The notes beneath the pieces are model-generated. The model ran no database searches. It worked only from the letters and a program-made list of their open reading frames with translations, and had not been told where the DNA came from. This document shows positions 49,401-60,870 of a DNA stretch of 64,000 nucleotides, one piece after another. The stretch lies in the NCBI RefSeq assembly GCF_963676685.1, contig NC_092355.1:70461176-70525175 (forward strand), in the 5' to 3' direction. Within the stretch, counting starts at the first letter, position 1; the number at the start of each line of letters is the position of its first letter. The position numbers and the translations under genes are program-made. This DNA is from Mytilus edulis. Its lineage: Eukaryota; Mollusca; Bivalvia; Mytilida; Mytilidae.

Positions 49401-52400
49401 TGTGAAAAAGGGTTATCTTCATTTTGTGTAGACATCAAACTGATTTTTGAATTTTTGAAATCTATATCGTCTTGGATCAGTAACGATTGAATCAAAAAGG
49501 TATGAAGCTAAAGAGATTATAGTTAGCAATGAATTATATTGTCTTTGAATACCTTTTTCGTTTTTATTACGGAATATTTTTATTTCAATTTGGTTTGTAA
49601 CTGTTACATCTCAAATTGATGCCCTTTGTAATCGAAAAGCCAATAATATTTCTTTTTCTTTTTTAACTTTTATAAAACCATATTGCAAGAGCTGACCATG
49701 ATTGTGTGAGGTATATAAAAAAAGAAACAAGTCCTTCACACGTGACATGTTTGATTCTACATGTTGTTCCTATGTCGGGCTATCAAACGCAATTTCCCTC
49801 CAATTTCCATTCGCCTTTTAATTTTAATACATCGATAATGATATCCTGTTAGTCGTCTGATATCGCGGTCTGTAGATCGAACAATACCATCAAACCTATA
49901 ATCTATCAATTGTTTATAACTGTGTCACAGGTGTTCATTCTTATATTGTTGCCATGTTATCTGTTTCCAAATTGTCTTCTTTTGACTAATCCCTTACTAA
50001 GACCCAGGTTAGGGGGAGGGTTGGGATCCCGCTAACATGTTTAACCCCGCCACATTATTTATGTATGTGCCTGTCCAAAGTCAGGAGCCTGTAATTCAGT
50101 GGTTGTCGTTTGTTACATATTTGTTTTTCGTTCATTTTTTTATACAAATAAGGCCGTTAGTTTTCTCGTTTGAATTGTTTTACATTGTCATATCGGGGCC
50201 GTTTATGGTTGACTATGCGGTATGGGCTTTGCTCATTGTTGAAGGCCGTACGGTGACCTATAGTTGGTAATGTCTGTGTCATTTTTGTCTCTTGTGAACA
50301 GTTGTCGTATTGGCAATCGTACGACATCTTATTTTTTATAATTAGCAATGACTTATAATATTGTTATTCTACATTTTACTTCTGTGCAATACTCAATCGT
50401 CACGCCTAACCACATGTCCTACAGTCATGGCTGGTAAAATTGCGTAGGGGTTTGTAAAATGCTTCTCTACAAGCCAATATAATCCAGAAGTTGAGCATCT
50501 GGTTTGGGGCCTCAAAAGTCAATGTGAATTACGTCTTGTTCAAACGCTAGACAAACATCAATCAATCTTCTTTTTCTCCATCCAAGTCAATTAACATTTT
50601 CATTTATCAAAAAATGTATGCTAACAATTTCAATACATACGACACGTGGTTCACATCTACATGTATATATATTTTCTTAATGCTTATTTGATATTTTCCT
50701 GTCGAACAACAATTGATTTGCATTTAGTTTATTGTATAATGTATATATCATTTCTACGTATTAATACATTCCTGCCTTTCAAATGTTTTTGATTGGGCAT
50801 TCTTAGTTAAGTTTAATCCATTTATATTAATTCAATACTACAGATTGTTTGGAGAAGTAACAATCTCAGAAAAAGTCAACGCTTTTGTAGATTTAATTAA
50901 CTGTTTGGGAGGGGTAACCCCCTATTACCATTAGAAGGTAAAGTACTTGTAAAATAAATTCAGGTTAGGTTGAATGATTTAAAAGCTTACATAACTAAAC
51001 TATTTATATCTTCCCAAAATATTCATTTTTGAAGACAAACCTGATAAAGGACTGTCATTAAATTATGATACTATTATTAATAACCTTTAATTACTGTATC
51101 CTGTCAGCAATATGAAAATAAGGAGATGTGGTATGATAACCAATGAGACAACTATTCAACAAAGTGAATATGAGCGAGTATAGGTAATCGTGCGGCCTTC
51201 TACAATAAAAAAAACCGATACCGTACAGTCGGCTATATAAGGTTCCGAAATGAAAAATTCAATTGAGAAATTTACGGCCTTATTTATAAAAAAACAACGA
51301 CAAACATTTAACTACAGGCTATTTACTTGGGACAGGCAAATAAAGAATGTGACATGTTAGATGGCGCCACCTCCCTTTCAATATAAACAGTAGAACAGCA
51401 TTGTTTATTCCATATATTGGTTTAATAATTTCCACAGCTGTTAACTTTTAGAACATTTATGAAACTTCCATCGTTTTTCTTTCATCCTAACAACTATGCA
51501 TATGTCCTTCCTTCATATTATCTTACCATCAGCGTTTATTTGTGATATCAATTTTAGTGCTTCTTTTATTGTCATTTTAATTCCAATAAGTTGCCCGCCT
51601 CTAACACACTCCTCGACTGATACTTTGTTATCCACATTCTTTTGCAGACATTCAAATGAAGTTTGAATTTCTGAAATATTAGACACTTAAACATTAAAAC
51701 AAGGAAGTATTTTAAAACTTTAATTCTAACAAAAATTGGGGAAACTCAAAATAATATAGACATTGTGAAGCCCCGGGACAAATGAATTTGATTATTTTCA
51801 ATTTTACGAAACAATTCACAGTTTGGTGACTATGTTAAATTGAACGCTTTATCCCAACGTACTTGAAATCAATGATACCTGTTTTAAGTCTGCATTATAT
51901 CTTGACGTTCATCTTTAAATGACGTTAAATTAAATTTTTGCCTAAGTGTAGTGTTTAAAAAGATTTGCTTTAAGACATTCAGAAATGCAAAAAAAATGAC
52001 GTAAACATACTTTTTTCAATGATCTGCAAGTATAAAATTGGATGCTATTTTTATATATACGAATTGAAAGCAAGTAAAAGATTCCGCGTTTCAAGAACAC
52101 TGTAACAATCACTTTACATGCATATCTTCAACATACAGCGTCCAATTACTTAATAAAAAAATATATGGGAGGTGGTTTTGTTTACATTAAATTTTGTAAA
52201 TAGCAAAATGTTAATATTCTCAAGCTTGTTTATCTATGTTTTTTCAAACTTAAGCGATCTCCCGAAATTTACAATGTCATTAACGGTACCAATTCAACGA
52301 CAGCAGTTGTGCATTTAAACAATTAGTGGCAATTAGGATTCCAACAATATATATCCAGCATCTAACATACATTACTCTATTCTAGTATCCCATTTACTGT

Positions 52401-52638
52401 TATGCAAAATTACTAGTATACATTAGACATGTTAAAGTATAAAGGTGTTAGTAATTTTGCCGCAAAAGCTCTCCTAAACTTTGGTTAAGAATCAGATCGA
52501 TCGATATGTGATATGATTAAATAAGCATCAGGTGGACCCCTACCCCCAGTTTTTGATCCCCTTGATCATTTGCCGTAAAAGTATACAGTAGTCATTCTTA
52601 CCTGACAAGTTGGCTTTCGTAATATCACCTGCTTGCAT
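46496..52638 (-). CDS. Calmodulin-like EF-hand protein, gene 4 (151 aa), degenerate N-lobe
   Basis: Exons (5' to 3') 52602-52638, 51527-51670, 48879-49124, 46496-46524; phase-1 introns of 931, 2402 and 2354 bp. Starts MQAGDITKANLSEIQTSFE, ends NEFVKYFCEI. C-lobe loops are canonical: 96-107 DKDGNGSISFDE and 132-143 DTDGDGEISFNE. N-lobe loops are not: 22-33 QKNVDNKVSVEE lacks the position-1 Asp and the Gly at 6; 58-69 NADGKGLITYEQ has Asn at 1, Lys at 5 and Gln at 12. So two Ca2+ sites at most are expected, as in some troponin C and other sensors with one silent lobe. The reading frame is intact, so it is not a pseudogene. An acceptor-like TTTTTACAG at about 52713 suggests a 5' UTR intron. A five-codon uORF precedes the ATG. 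Confidence 0.88.
46870..47160 (+). repeat. Dispersed repeat R1 copy
   Basis: AACTCATCATAGATAACAGG, CGCCAGACGCGCGTTTCGTC, CCAGTGACGCTCGAATCC. In intron 3 of gene 4. The open frame from 47062 starts inside it. Confidence 0.65.
47413..47572. mobile_element. 160-bp Tc1/mariner-like MITE
   Basis: Ends CAGTGAAACCTG...and CAGGTTTCACTG, TA on both sides (47411-47412, 47573-47574). Inner TTTAAACCAAACC and GGTTTAGTCAGG extend the match. A TA duplication fits Tc1/mariner. In intron 3 of gene 4. Confidence 0.75.
47834..48020. mobile_element. 187-bp hairpin element
   Basis: TAGAGGGAGAAATTTAGATTCTACCAC... to GTGATACGATATTTATCCAC pairs with GTGGATAAATATCGTATTAC ... GTGGTAGAATCAGTTTCTCTAA; the tip is AAACGCGAGGTTTGCCCGAG. 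In intron 3 of gene 4. Confidence 0.65.
48280..48500 (+). repeat. Dispersed repeat R3 copy
   Basis: AAAACGAATGGACAAGAACT, GTCATATTCCTGACTTGGTA, AAAATGGTGGATTAAACCTG. Confidence 0.65.
48690..48868. repeat. Bivalve-type repeat with GGACGAACGAACGGA track
   Basis: CTACCTCGACCAAAAACTTT, AAGCGGGACAGACGGACGA, ACAGACCAGAAAACATAATG, GTGGGCATAAA. A sequence type I recall as frequent in bivalve introns. It ends 10 bp before the 3' border of exon 3 of gene 4. Confidence 0.55.
49165..49245 (+). repeat. Worn repeat R1 fragment
   Basis: TGTACGCCTGAAGCGCTCAC, AATAGCGCTCGATGAAGGCC, AAGCTCGAAGTTGAAG resemble the R1 core but have lost the GCGCGTTTCGTC part. In intron 2 of gene 4. Confidence 0.4.
50000..50340 (+). 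repeat. Dispersed repeat R2 copy (long)
   Basis: AACATGTTTAACCCCGCCAC, AAGTCAGGAGCCTGTAATTC, AAGGCCGTTAGTTTTCTCG, GAAGGCCGTACGGTGACCTA, AGTTGTCGTATTGGCAATCG. The longest R2 copy; in intron 2 of gene 4. Confidence 0.7.
51115..51320 (-). repeat. Dispersed repeat R2 copy
   Basis: Inverse of the R2 core: GGAGATGTGGTATGATAACC, AATGAGACAACT, GTGCGGCCTTCTAC, TACGGCCTTATTTATA. In intron 2 of gene 4, inverted to the copy at 50000. Confidence 0.65.
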
Positions 52639-52650
52639 GGTTTCAAATGG

Positions 52651-52668
52651 TTAAATGGTCAAATGCAT
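52651..52668 (-). promoter_or_regulatory. Short uORF ahead of gene 4
   Basis: ATGCATTTGACCATTTAA, five codons and a stop, ends 12 bp before the gene 4 start codon. It may lower translation if the transcript includes it. Confidence 0.35.
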
Positions 52669-53068
52669 GAAAATTCTCAAGATAATTATTTTATAAAACC
52701 TTTTCTGTAAAAACACACATTGCCGATTCCGGGAAAGATGCATTTAGGAAGTCTATCTCGATTGTATTATATGTCATCGTATTTGTAAGTATATCTTGAT
52801 TGCATAATAATTCATTGTTTGTTTAATATATTTTAGTACCTCTTTATTGCTTATTTATTTAGTTGAATAGAAATACACATTAATAATCTGTAATCTATAA
52901 ATTTGTGTCAAAAATCATTCTAACTGTGCACATTTAAAACAAAGAACAATTAATGCATAATCATATAGACAGTATTTATTGTTGTTTAGATGTTGTCAAT
53001 CACAAACTGCACAGGGACATCTGCCAAAAAACATTTACTAAGTACCGAAGATTCGACAAACATAATGA

Positions 53069-54884
53069 GGGGGGCAAGGGGGTCCCCATAACAGCAAAAC
53101 AGTGAATTGATTTGGTGAAAAAACAGATAACAAGGAATTGAAAAGGGATAATAACAGATAACAGTAATGAAATATGAAAATAAATCTGTCCAGGACCAAT
53201 CCAGTAGATGACTCGTAGATCTTAGTATATAACTTGTGGTATCATGACCTAGAAAATTTGTGTAAACAAGACGTTTCGGCCGTTGAGGCAGTTCTGCCTT
53301 GGTTGATTTTTTCCCGTAACTTGTACAATAAGTTATAGTATGGATGTTGAATTTTTCTGAACGAAATTACTAGTTTCTGTTTTTGATATAGGGATATTTT
53401 TAATCTAGGGCATTTGAGGGGTCAATTTTTAATGATCTAGGTTTTTTTATTTAATTTTTGAAAATTGTGCAGCCAGTGACACTTTATTATCAATTTGATT
53501 TTTAGATAAAAAAAAATCTGAAAAGCAATATATATACTTTACAAGTAATAAAAAAAACATTGATGCACAATATAGTTTTTTTTATTTAATGACCTCATGA
53601 TAAAACCTACTTATAAAATACAAAAATACCCAGATCATTGGAGACAGGACTTGTAACTGAAACTTGCATGCCAGTTGTGGTTATTCTGATAATAGAAATT
53701 GACTCATGTGAGAATTCTGATAGTATAATAGAAATTGGACCTAGTGAAAATTTGGATGACACCAAGTGAAACACCAATCATGTATCTTATGTGAAATTAT
53801 AGAATATGGAAAATTTGGGTACAGCATTGGAGAAGCTGTAGGATTTTAAAAAGGGTATTTGTCGAAAAATTAAACTGAAGACACATCTGTATTTGCATCA
53901 ATGGTTTCTGAGCTTCACTTTTCGCCATGTGAAGCAGCTAAAAAGCTTTTAAGAATATGGTGATCAGGGTTCTCTTTCATGTAAATGAAAAGAGAGGGAG
54001 TAGCACTTATAATATAAATGCTAAAAGAAAAAGATGTTGTATAATTCGCAAAGTCATAATTCAAACCCACACCACTTAGTAATATAAAACAATTCAAAGG
54101 AGATACTAACTGCCTAATTTATTCACAAAATAGTGAACGAGAAACTTAGTAACACAGTAACAAACTACAACCACTGAATCCAGGATCCTGACTTGGAACT
54201 AGGCACATACAGAATGTGACTGCGTCAACTTAAGCATGCTAGTTGGTGTCCAATCCTCACCTAATCAGGGACAGTGGTGTAATAGTACAACATAAAGATT
54301 AGTATGTGGTCATTGAATAAAAAAATCTATAGGGTGAACCAATGCTTATTTTTATAACAAAATCCATACTATAAGTTATTGTACAAGTAATAAGTGAATT
54401 ATAATTTGTACAAACTGCTACATGTTCACAGACAATGGAATTTATTACAAAGGATAATATACTGGAATGGTCCTGGGTCCAATTGATTTTATATGTTTAT
54501 GTGATGTATGTTACTGAAATTCTTCTGCAAATACAGGGCCACCCGATATTACCAGTAGAAAGACCCCAATAGATATACATTGTAAGAAGATGCGGTAAGC
54601 GTGGCAATGAGACTATTATCTATGCAAATCACAATTTTCAATAATCTTCAATTTCGACGGAAGATTGGCTTTCAAAATGCTAACATTCCAATTTTCAATA
54701 ACAGTATAACATAACAGCAAATAGATTCTCACAATAACAGATAACAAAATAGATAATAGTCCTATAACAGCTAACAAAGAATAAGACAATAACAGCTAAC
54801 AGTAAATATATTTTCAGAATAACAGATATCAAAGAATTAAAATGCCCCATAACGGCATAACAGTTAAACCCCTTGCCCCCCCTT
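53069..54884. mobile_element. 1.8-kb DNA transposon, non-autonomous (8-bp duplication)
   Basis: CATAATGA flanks both ends (53061-53068, 54885-54892). Ends GGGGGGCAAGGGG and the inverse of CCCCTTGCCCCCCC. Both subterminal regions carry many copies of AATAACAGATAACA/AATAACAGCTAACA. An inner inverted repeat (TTGTACAATAAGTTATAGTA at 53322-53347 and its inverse at 54362-54390) may be a second, nested element. Seven- or eight-bp duplications fit hAT or P-type elements; no transposase was seen. Lies between genes 4 and 5. Confidence 0.65.
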
Positions 54885-55384
54885 CATAATGATTCCATCT
54901 TGATCACTGATTTGTTATTGTTAATTAATTTAAGTAGAATCACACGGATCATAAACAGTTGATTACGAACATGGCGATGCATGTTTTTTTTCGAATTACA
55001 CGCGTATAGGACTATACAATATACAAGATACGAAAACTAGGATTTAACTTTTATATTGGACAGATAGATAGTTCGCTTGACAAACAATATTTCCGTCGAG
55101 TAGTGCTATCTAAATAACGGTGTTATGTTATAAAATAATAATTAAAAAAAATGGATATAGCTATAATTTATTTGACGATGACACACACAGCAAAACATAC
55201 AAACAACACATAAATACAACCAAAGCAAAAACAACACACAAGGCATAGGACCGGCACTTTTGTTGCTGTTTTGTTTTTCTCAAAATCGCAATATGTTCAT
55301 TTATTTGTAAATTTGAGGTTCCGAAAATGTTTATTAATTCAAAACACGAGGTTTGGCTAGACATAAAACCAGGTTAAATAAAAT

Positions 55385-55560
55385 AACAGTAGTTTACCGC
55401 TGTTCAGAAGTCATTAATTGATTGAGAGATAACAAATCCGGGTTAGAAACTAAAATCGAAGAAAACACATCAACAATACAAAGAAGTGCAAAATAAAACA
55501 AACGGCAATGCAACATACATAGAAACGAACTATTTGATAACAAATACCATTATCCTGATG
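55385..55560 (+). repeat. Dispersed repeat R4 copy
   Basis: AACAGTAGTTTACCGCTGTT, GAGAGATAACAAATCC, GAACTATTTGATAACAAATA. Confidence 0.6.
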
Positions 55561-56034
55561 AGTTGTTGAAGAACACGCATCTGGCAGAAAAAAAAATAAT
55601 CCTGGTATCTATGATCTTTTTTTTAAACCATAGGATCAATACCACTGCTGTTAAAGGTTTCATTCCAGAGCATATCGCCAACCCAGAAGTCAGCACCTCT
55701 GGGTTGACATGTAATACCATGGGCCATATTGATAAATCAACTGTTTACACACTTTTTATTTTTCAAATTACTAATGATTTTATACCCCAGTAATACATTT
55801 TTCTTATGTGACGTATACATTTTCTGACGTCAGACACGCGAAGCAATGAATGTGTTTTAATTTGATAGATGTTTGTGTGCTTTTTTGTGAAATTGTTTGT
55901 TTAAAATTGTAACACAGTGATGACTGCTGTAGCCATATTTTGACTATTTTATTTATAATGTCTGTTTTGTTCACACAACGTTGTAAATATAACGGAATTT
56001 GATGAGAGTGCTTTAGAATTGAGAGGTTTAGTGC

Positions 56035-56250
56035 TATAAAACCAGGTTCAATCCACCATTTTCTACATTTGAAAATGCCTGTACCAAGTCAGGAATATGA
56101 CAGTTGTTGTCCATTCGTTTGATGTGTTTTGTCATTTGATTATGCCATGTGATTAGGGACTTTCCGATTAAATTTTCCTCGGAATTCAGTATTTTTGTGA
56201 TTTTACTTTTTACCTTAACTGTATTTGGCCAAGCTTTTTGGAATGTTGGA
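56035..56250 (-). repeat. Dispersed repeat R3 copy
   Basis: AATCCACCATTTTCTACATT, CAAGTCAGGAATATGACAGT, TTAAATTTTCCTCGGAATTC. The minus-strand open frame 56034-56288 is this repeat. Confidence 0.65.
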
Positions 56251-56490
56251 TCCTCGTAACTGTTCCACTTCGTACTTTTATTTGGCAATTTTTATGTTTT
56301 TGCTTTGAGTCATTTGTATCCAAAATTTGCGCCTGCGACTTATTTTACATAGAATCTAACTGGGAAACATACCCCTAAGTCATGAACATTCCAGTATTAC
56401 CTTCGATCAATTTTTCACCCACGATGTTTACAATGGCTTAGTGAAAGAGCACACAACCAACATCATATTAATCATTATATATTGGATGAG

Positions 56491-56496
56491 TTTATT
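56491..56496 (-). terminator. Possible polyadenylation signal, gene 5
   Basis: AATAAA on the minus strand about 310 bp behind the stop of gene 5; weakly supported. Confidence 0.3.
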
Positions 56497-56808
56497 CACA
56501 TTACACTGAATATAAAATATGACACAAAGTCACAAACAATACCAAAGGCAAAATCTGAAGTTCGGTTTTGAATTATAGTTAGTAAAGCGAGGATCCGAAT
56601 CAGTATATATTAATTCCAGACCAACATAAAATTTAAGTATCATTTGAATAAACTTCTGGTTTTTTGTTTCTCGAGAAAACAAATCTTAATAGTCCCATTT
56701 GAATCATTATCTATAAATATAATAATATCTATATTGTTCTCTCTACGAACGTATTGTTTTTTGTACCATTTCGTTCGTTTTTCAATGATGATGCACACGT
56801 AACAAGGG

Positions 56809-59800
56809 TCACATTTCGCAAAAATACTTCACAAATTCTGAAATAGAAAACAGTGTTATCAACAATAGCCATTAACTATCTTTTAATACCATTTACAGTT
56901 ACTGCAAATGATATTAATTATTTCATACAAAACATATCAATACCATCACATGAATCAGTGCATGATTCCGTAACAAAAACAAAAGAATAAACTATCTTGA
57001 GATATACGAATCACAGGATTACTAAATCGCTATCACATGCAACTCATATGCTGATGTACGTTTAATGTTAAGCTAGCTATAAAACAAGTTTTATCCACAA
57101 CCTATTCTACATAAGAAAATGCCTGTACAAAGTCTGGAATATGACAGTTGTTATCCTTTCGTTTGATGTGTTTGAGCTTTTGATATTTCAGTTTACCTAT
57201 GGACTTTCCGTTTAGAATTTTCCTCGGAGTTTGTTATTTTTATTTTTTTGTTATTTTTTTTGGACATGTACTAGTATTTCATCAATATCTGATGAGAAAT
57301 GTAAACTATACAGAAGTCATGTTGTCGAGTTTGGAAAAATATTTTGAAGGGATGAAGAAATATATGTACGCGACCCATGTTAATGCTGATGTTCAATATT
57401 ATTTCATTTCTTTAGGGAAATAATTTGGTACCAATATTTGATCATTGATTTTGTGCTGATGTAAACTTTCGACATACATTCAATTACTCTCTTTTGAAAC
57501 GAGGGTTTCCAATGTTGATGTCCGGGATATTTATATTTGTTTGATCTTAACACTCTAAAATATCGATCAATGCTGACATAAAACATGTCCGAAATAAACA
57601 TTATTACAAATCATGTTATTTTAACGTGAAATACAACAAAACTGCTGGTGCGACAGCCTTTATCAATTTAGATTGACGGATGGACATAAACCAGCACTTC
57701 CATTTGTTATGATTTACATGTAGGAAAGGAGACAAGACATATGCATTTGTCATAGAAGCAAAACACGATTCAGGAATTTTTTCTGATCTTGTATCCTGGA
57801 TAAAATTTTGAACGTTAGACTATTTTTTTTAAAACTTTGATTTATTCGCCAATACAATTGTTACGAAATCTTTATTATAATGAAACGATATGAAAATCAT
57901 TTCAATTTAGCCAAGATTGGTAGAAAATCTTAAACACTTACCATTAAAAGAGATCTTTCCATCACTATTTTTGTCAGCTTTATTGAAATGTTCTACGATT
58001 GTCGTTTCTGTCATATCATACCCTGGCTGACTGAGAACTAATTTCAATTCTTCTAAGTTAATAAAACCACTCCCATCTTTATCATACTTCTTAAAGTTTT
58101 TCCGATGCATTGCTGTCTGCTTGTCCATTTTATTTAACTGTATATTCATTAATTTTTCGTATTCGTCATATTCTATATAACCACTTCCTGTCGACGAAAC
58201 AATAACACGAAGATAATAAAATCATAAATGTTAGAAACACATTAAACGCAACAGTAAAAGTCAAAATACGAATAAGATTAACAGCAGGCAACATAACATA
58301 GTAATCAAAAGACTAAACACCATTTACTCGAACGAAACTCAGGCAGTTATCTCAATTGCATATATTTTATCAACATTCATATTAATATCAAATAACACTG
58401 TTTCGTACTCAAAACCGCTTTCTTCGATCAAATCATTACTAATTTCTACCTTTCATCATATTTTAACCTGCACAGAGTAACACGACAAACACAGTATGTC
58501 TTTTCGATCAAGGTTTTCTCTGTCTTAATAAAAATATACATGCCTTGCAATTAGCTCATCATTCTTAAAGAGTATCTACATTTGATGCTATTATAATTGT
58601 TCTATTGTCGTATATTTTGTTGTTTTACATATTATTTGTCCATCCCTTCCCGCTTTTTATATTACCATCAGTGTCTACTCCGTTTATCATTTGTTGTGCT
58701 TCCTCCTTCGTCATTTGAACTCCAATTATTTTCCCGCCTCTAACAAACTCTGCAGCTGACAGTTTATTGTCCTCATTTTTATCCAGATGTTGAAATGTTC
58801 TCCGAATTTCTGTAATGTATGAAGTTTTGAATATAAAAAAGGGTTCCTGGTCAAATCTTTAAATTAGATGACGGAAAGCATAACAAAAACGATTTGACGA
58901 GTACCAAAATGAATACAAGTTTCCAATTTCAATATTTAGTGACATGAATTTCCTCTCGATTAGACCTTCTTAACAATGTATTTTCTACATGGTCTAGGTG
59001 ATAAAACTTAATGAGGTACACTCAAGACAGACTTTTCTTTGTCATAATATTGGAATATAGTTTAGACTTCAAGTGGTCAATAAAGCTATAAGTACAAAAG
59101 AAAACAGGCACCATGTGAAAAAAATATGCAGCAATTCACAAAAATTCGAAGAATGAAAAAAACAAATATCGAGCAATTAAACCCATTTGAAAACTGAAAA
59201 TTAACACGTGTACTACAGAAAAGATCGCTTTTTATGCTCAACTAACGATACCCAACAGGTGAGTATAGATGTGTCGTATGTCATTGATAAATATATCTTT
59301 TTTATCTGTAGTATCTATTGGATTGCTGCCTATCTTTTTCACTATTTTTTCTTAAAAAGTACTGTACCAAATCAAGAATGTGGCAGTTGTTTTCCTATTT
59401 TAGATTGGATTTGTTTTCTCTTGATTAAATTATGACTTTTAACCAATGTTAAACTAATGTTGCCTTTATGTAGTAATAAGGCATTTGAAATAAAGGATTT
59501 ATAGATGTTTTTGGTTTATCCTTAGCGATAACATATTTGAATTAAGTAGTCAATTTGCATAGTATCCAATGTGATTTCACCTTTGGAGTATATAATAATC
59601 ATTTTTACTTTTTTAGATTGCCAGCATAGAACATGTTTACAAGATATTAACTCCAAGATCAACTATTTGTTTTAGAAATTCATCATGATTGATTAGTATC
59701 GTAGGAAGTTATAACCCTTTCAGAATGTAAAAAATATTGCAGTAGGAATTAACTTGATAAATAAGTACACATTTTTGAAGAAAAAAGGCTTAAATCAATT

Positions 59801-59904
59801 ATACTTCAAAATTAGCAATAATCTTTGTGGATTTGGTAATTAGAGAATGAAATTTAAATCAACTCACCTGACAGATTAACTTGTGATATTTGTTCTTCTT
59901 GCAT
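56809..59904 (-). CDS. Calmodulin-like EF-hand protein, gene 5 (151 aa)
   Basis: Exons (5' to 3') 59868-59904, 58666-58809, 57942-58187, 56809-56837; phase-1 introns of 1058, 478 and 1104 bp. Starts MQEEQISQVNLSEIRRTF, ends NEFVKYFCEM. Loops: 22-33 DKNEDNKLSAAE (Asn for Gly at 6), 58-69 DTDGSGYIEYDE, 96-107 DKDGSGFINLEE, 132-143 DKNSDGKISFNE; all have Asp at 1 and Glu at 12. Same exon lengths as gene 4 throughout, with a working N-lobe, and close to gene 3 in the central helix region (KxDxxxAMHRKNFKKYD). Probable Ca2+ sensor, target unknown. The donor of exon 1 is TCAG|GTGAGT; an acceptor-like TTTACAG at about 59952 hints at a 5' UTR intron. The most compact gene of the cluster, with only a repeat R3 piece in intron 3. 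Confidence 0.9.
57085..57250 (-). repeat. Dispersed repeat R3 copy
   Basis: AAATGCCTGTACAAAGTCTG, GAATATGACAGTTGTTATCC, AGAATTTTCCTCGGAGTTTG. In intron 3 of gene 5. Confidence 0.6.
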
Positions 59905-60079
59905 CGTGTTTAGTGTATTTATATTTACAATATATTTCTAAAAAGCGTTCCCTGTAAATAAAAAATATAATTCAAAGAATGTGAATAACAGAATGACAAA
60001 GAGACACCGACCCAAAAAAAGTAAAGAAACGGAAGTAATCTAGAGAGCAAGGTTCATTATCATGATATATATATATATA

Positions 60080-60285
60080 GTTATCAAAGGTACCAGGATT
60101 ATAATTTAACACGCCAGACGCGCGTTTCGTCTACATAAGACTCATCAGTGACGCTCAAACCAAAATATATATAAAGCCAAACAAGTACAAAGTTGAAGAG
60201 CATTGAGGATCCAAAATTCCAAAAAGTTGTGTCAAATACGGCTAAGGTAATCTATACCTGGGATAAGAAAATATATATATAATTT
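60080..60285 (+). repeat. Dispersed repeat R1 copy
   Basis: TATCAAAGGTACCAGGATTA, CGCCAGACGCGCGTTTCGTC, CTCATCAGTGACGCTCAAAC; nearly identical in order to 42039-42310. Confidence 0.7.
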
Positions 60286-60784
60286 AAAAATAGTTTGTTA
60301 ATGATTATATTGTATTCTTGGCTTTTGAATATTCTTTTATATGATGATGGTAAATCTTGAAAAGATCTGTTGACGCATGCAATTTATACAGTGTTCTTTA
60401 CATTTTTTACAGTACTAAGTCGATACCGTTGCTGGTGAACTACCAGTCCTCGAATGAATGATTAGCTCAGTTGGTATGATTATTACAAACCTTTTTAAAA
60501 TTTTCCGTTTATAAATTTATAAACTACTCGGAAACTAAGATTTCAACTCTTGACCATCAGGTAAAATTGGCCGTTTACTAAAGAATCACGGGTAATTTCA
60601 TTGTTCGTACCCCAAAATGAAAATAACGTCACGTCATTGGTTAAATTTCCATTGTTTATGACATTTTTAACCAATCAGGACTTTTATTCTACACTTTTGA
60701 AAATATTACCCTTGATGCATTAGATTCTGAAACGGCGAATTGACTTTAGATGATTATAGCTATTATCTTTGGTCCATAATGTCA

Positions 60785-60870
60785 AATAAAGGCAACAGTA
60801 TTATACCGCTGCTCAAAAGTCATAAATCGATTTAGAGAAAACAATCTGGGTAACAAACTAAGATCGATCT
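60785..60870 (+). repeat. Dispersed repeat R4 copy
   Basis: AAAGGCAACAGTATTATACC, GCTGCTCAAAAGTCATAAAT, AGAGAAAACAATCTGGGTAA. Confidence 0.6.

Noticed and set aside
57199-57423. 74-codon plus-strand frame with hydrophobic start
   Set aside because: Begins inside a repeat R3 copy in an intron of gene 5; the hydrophobic run is T-rich repeat sequence.
60452-60500. tRNA gene from TTAGCTCAGTTGGTA
   Set aside because: Only the D-arm-like piece is present; no anticodon or T arm follows.
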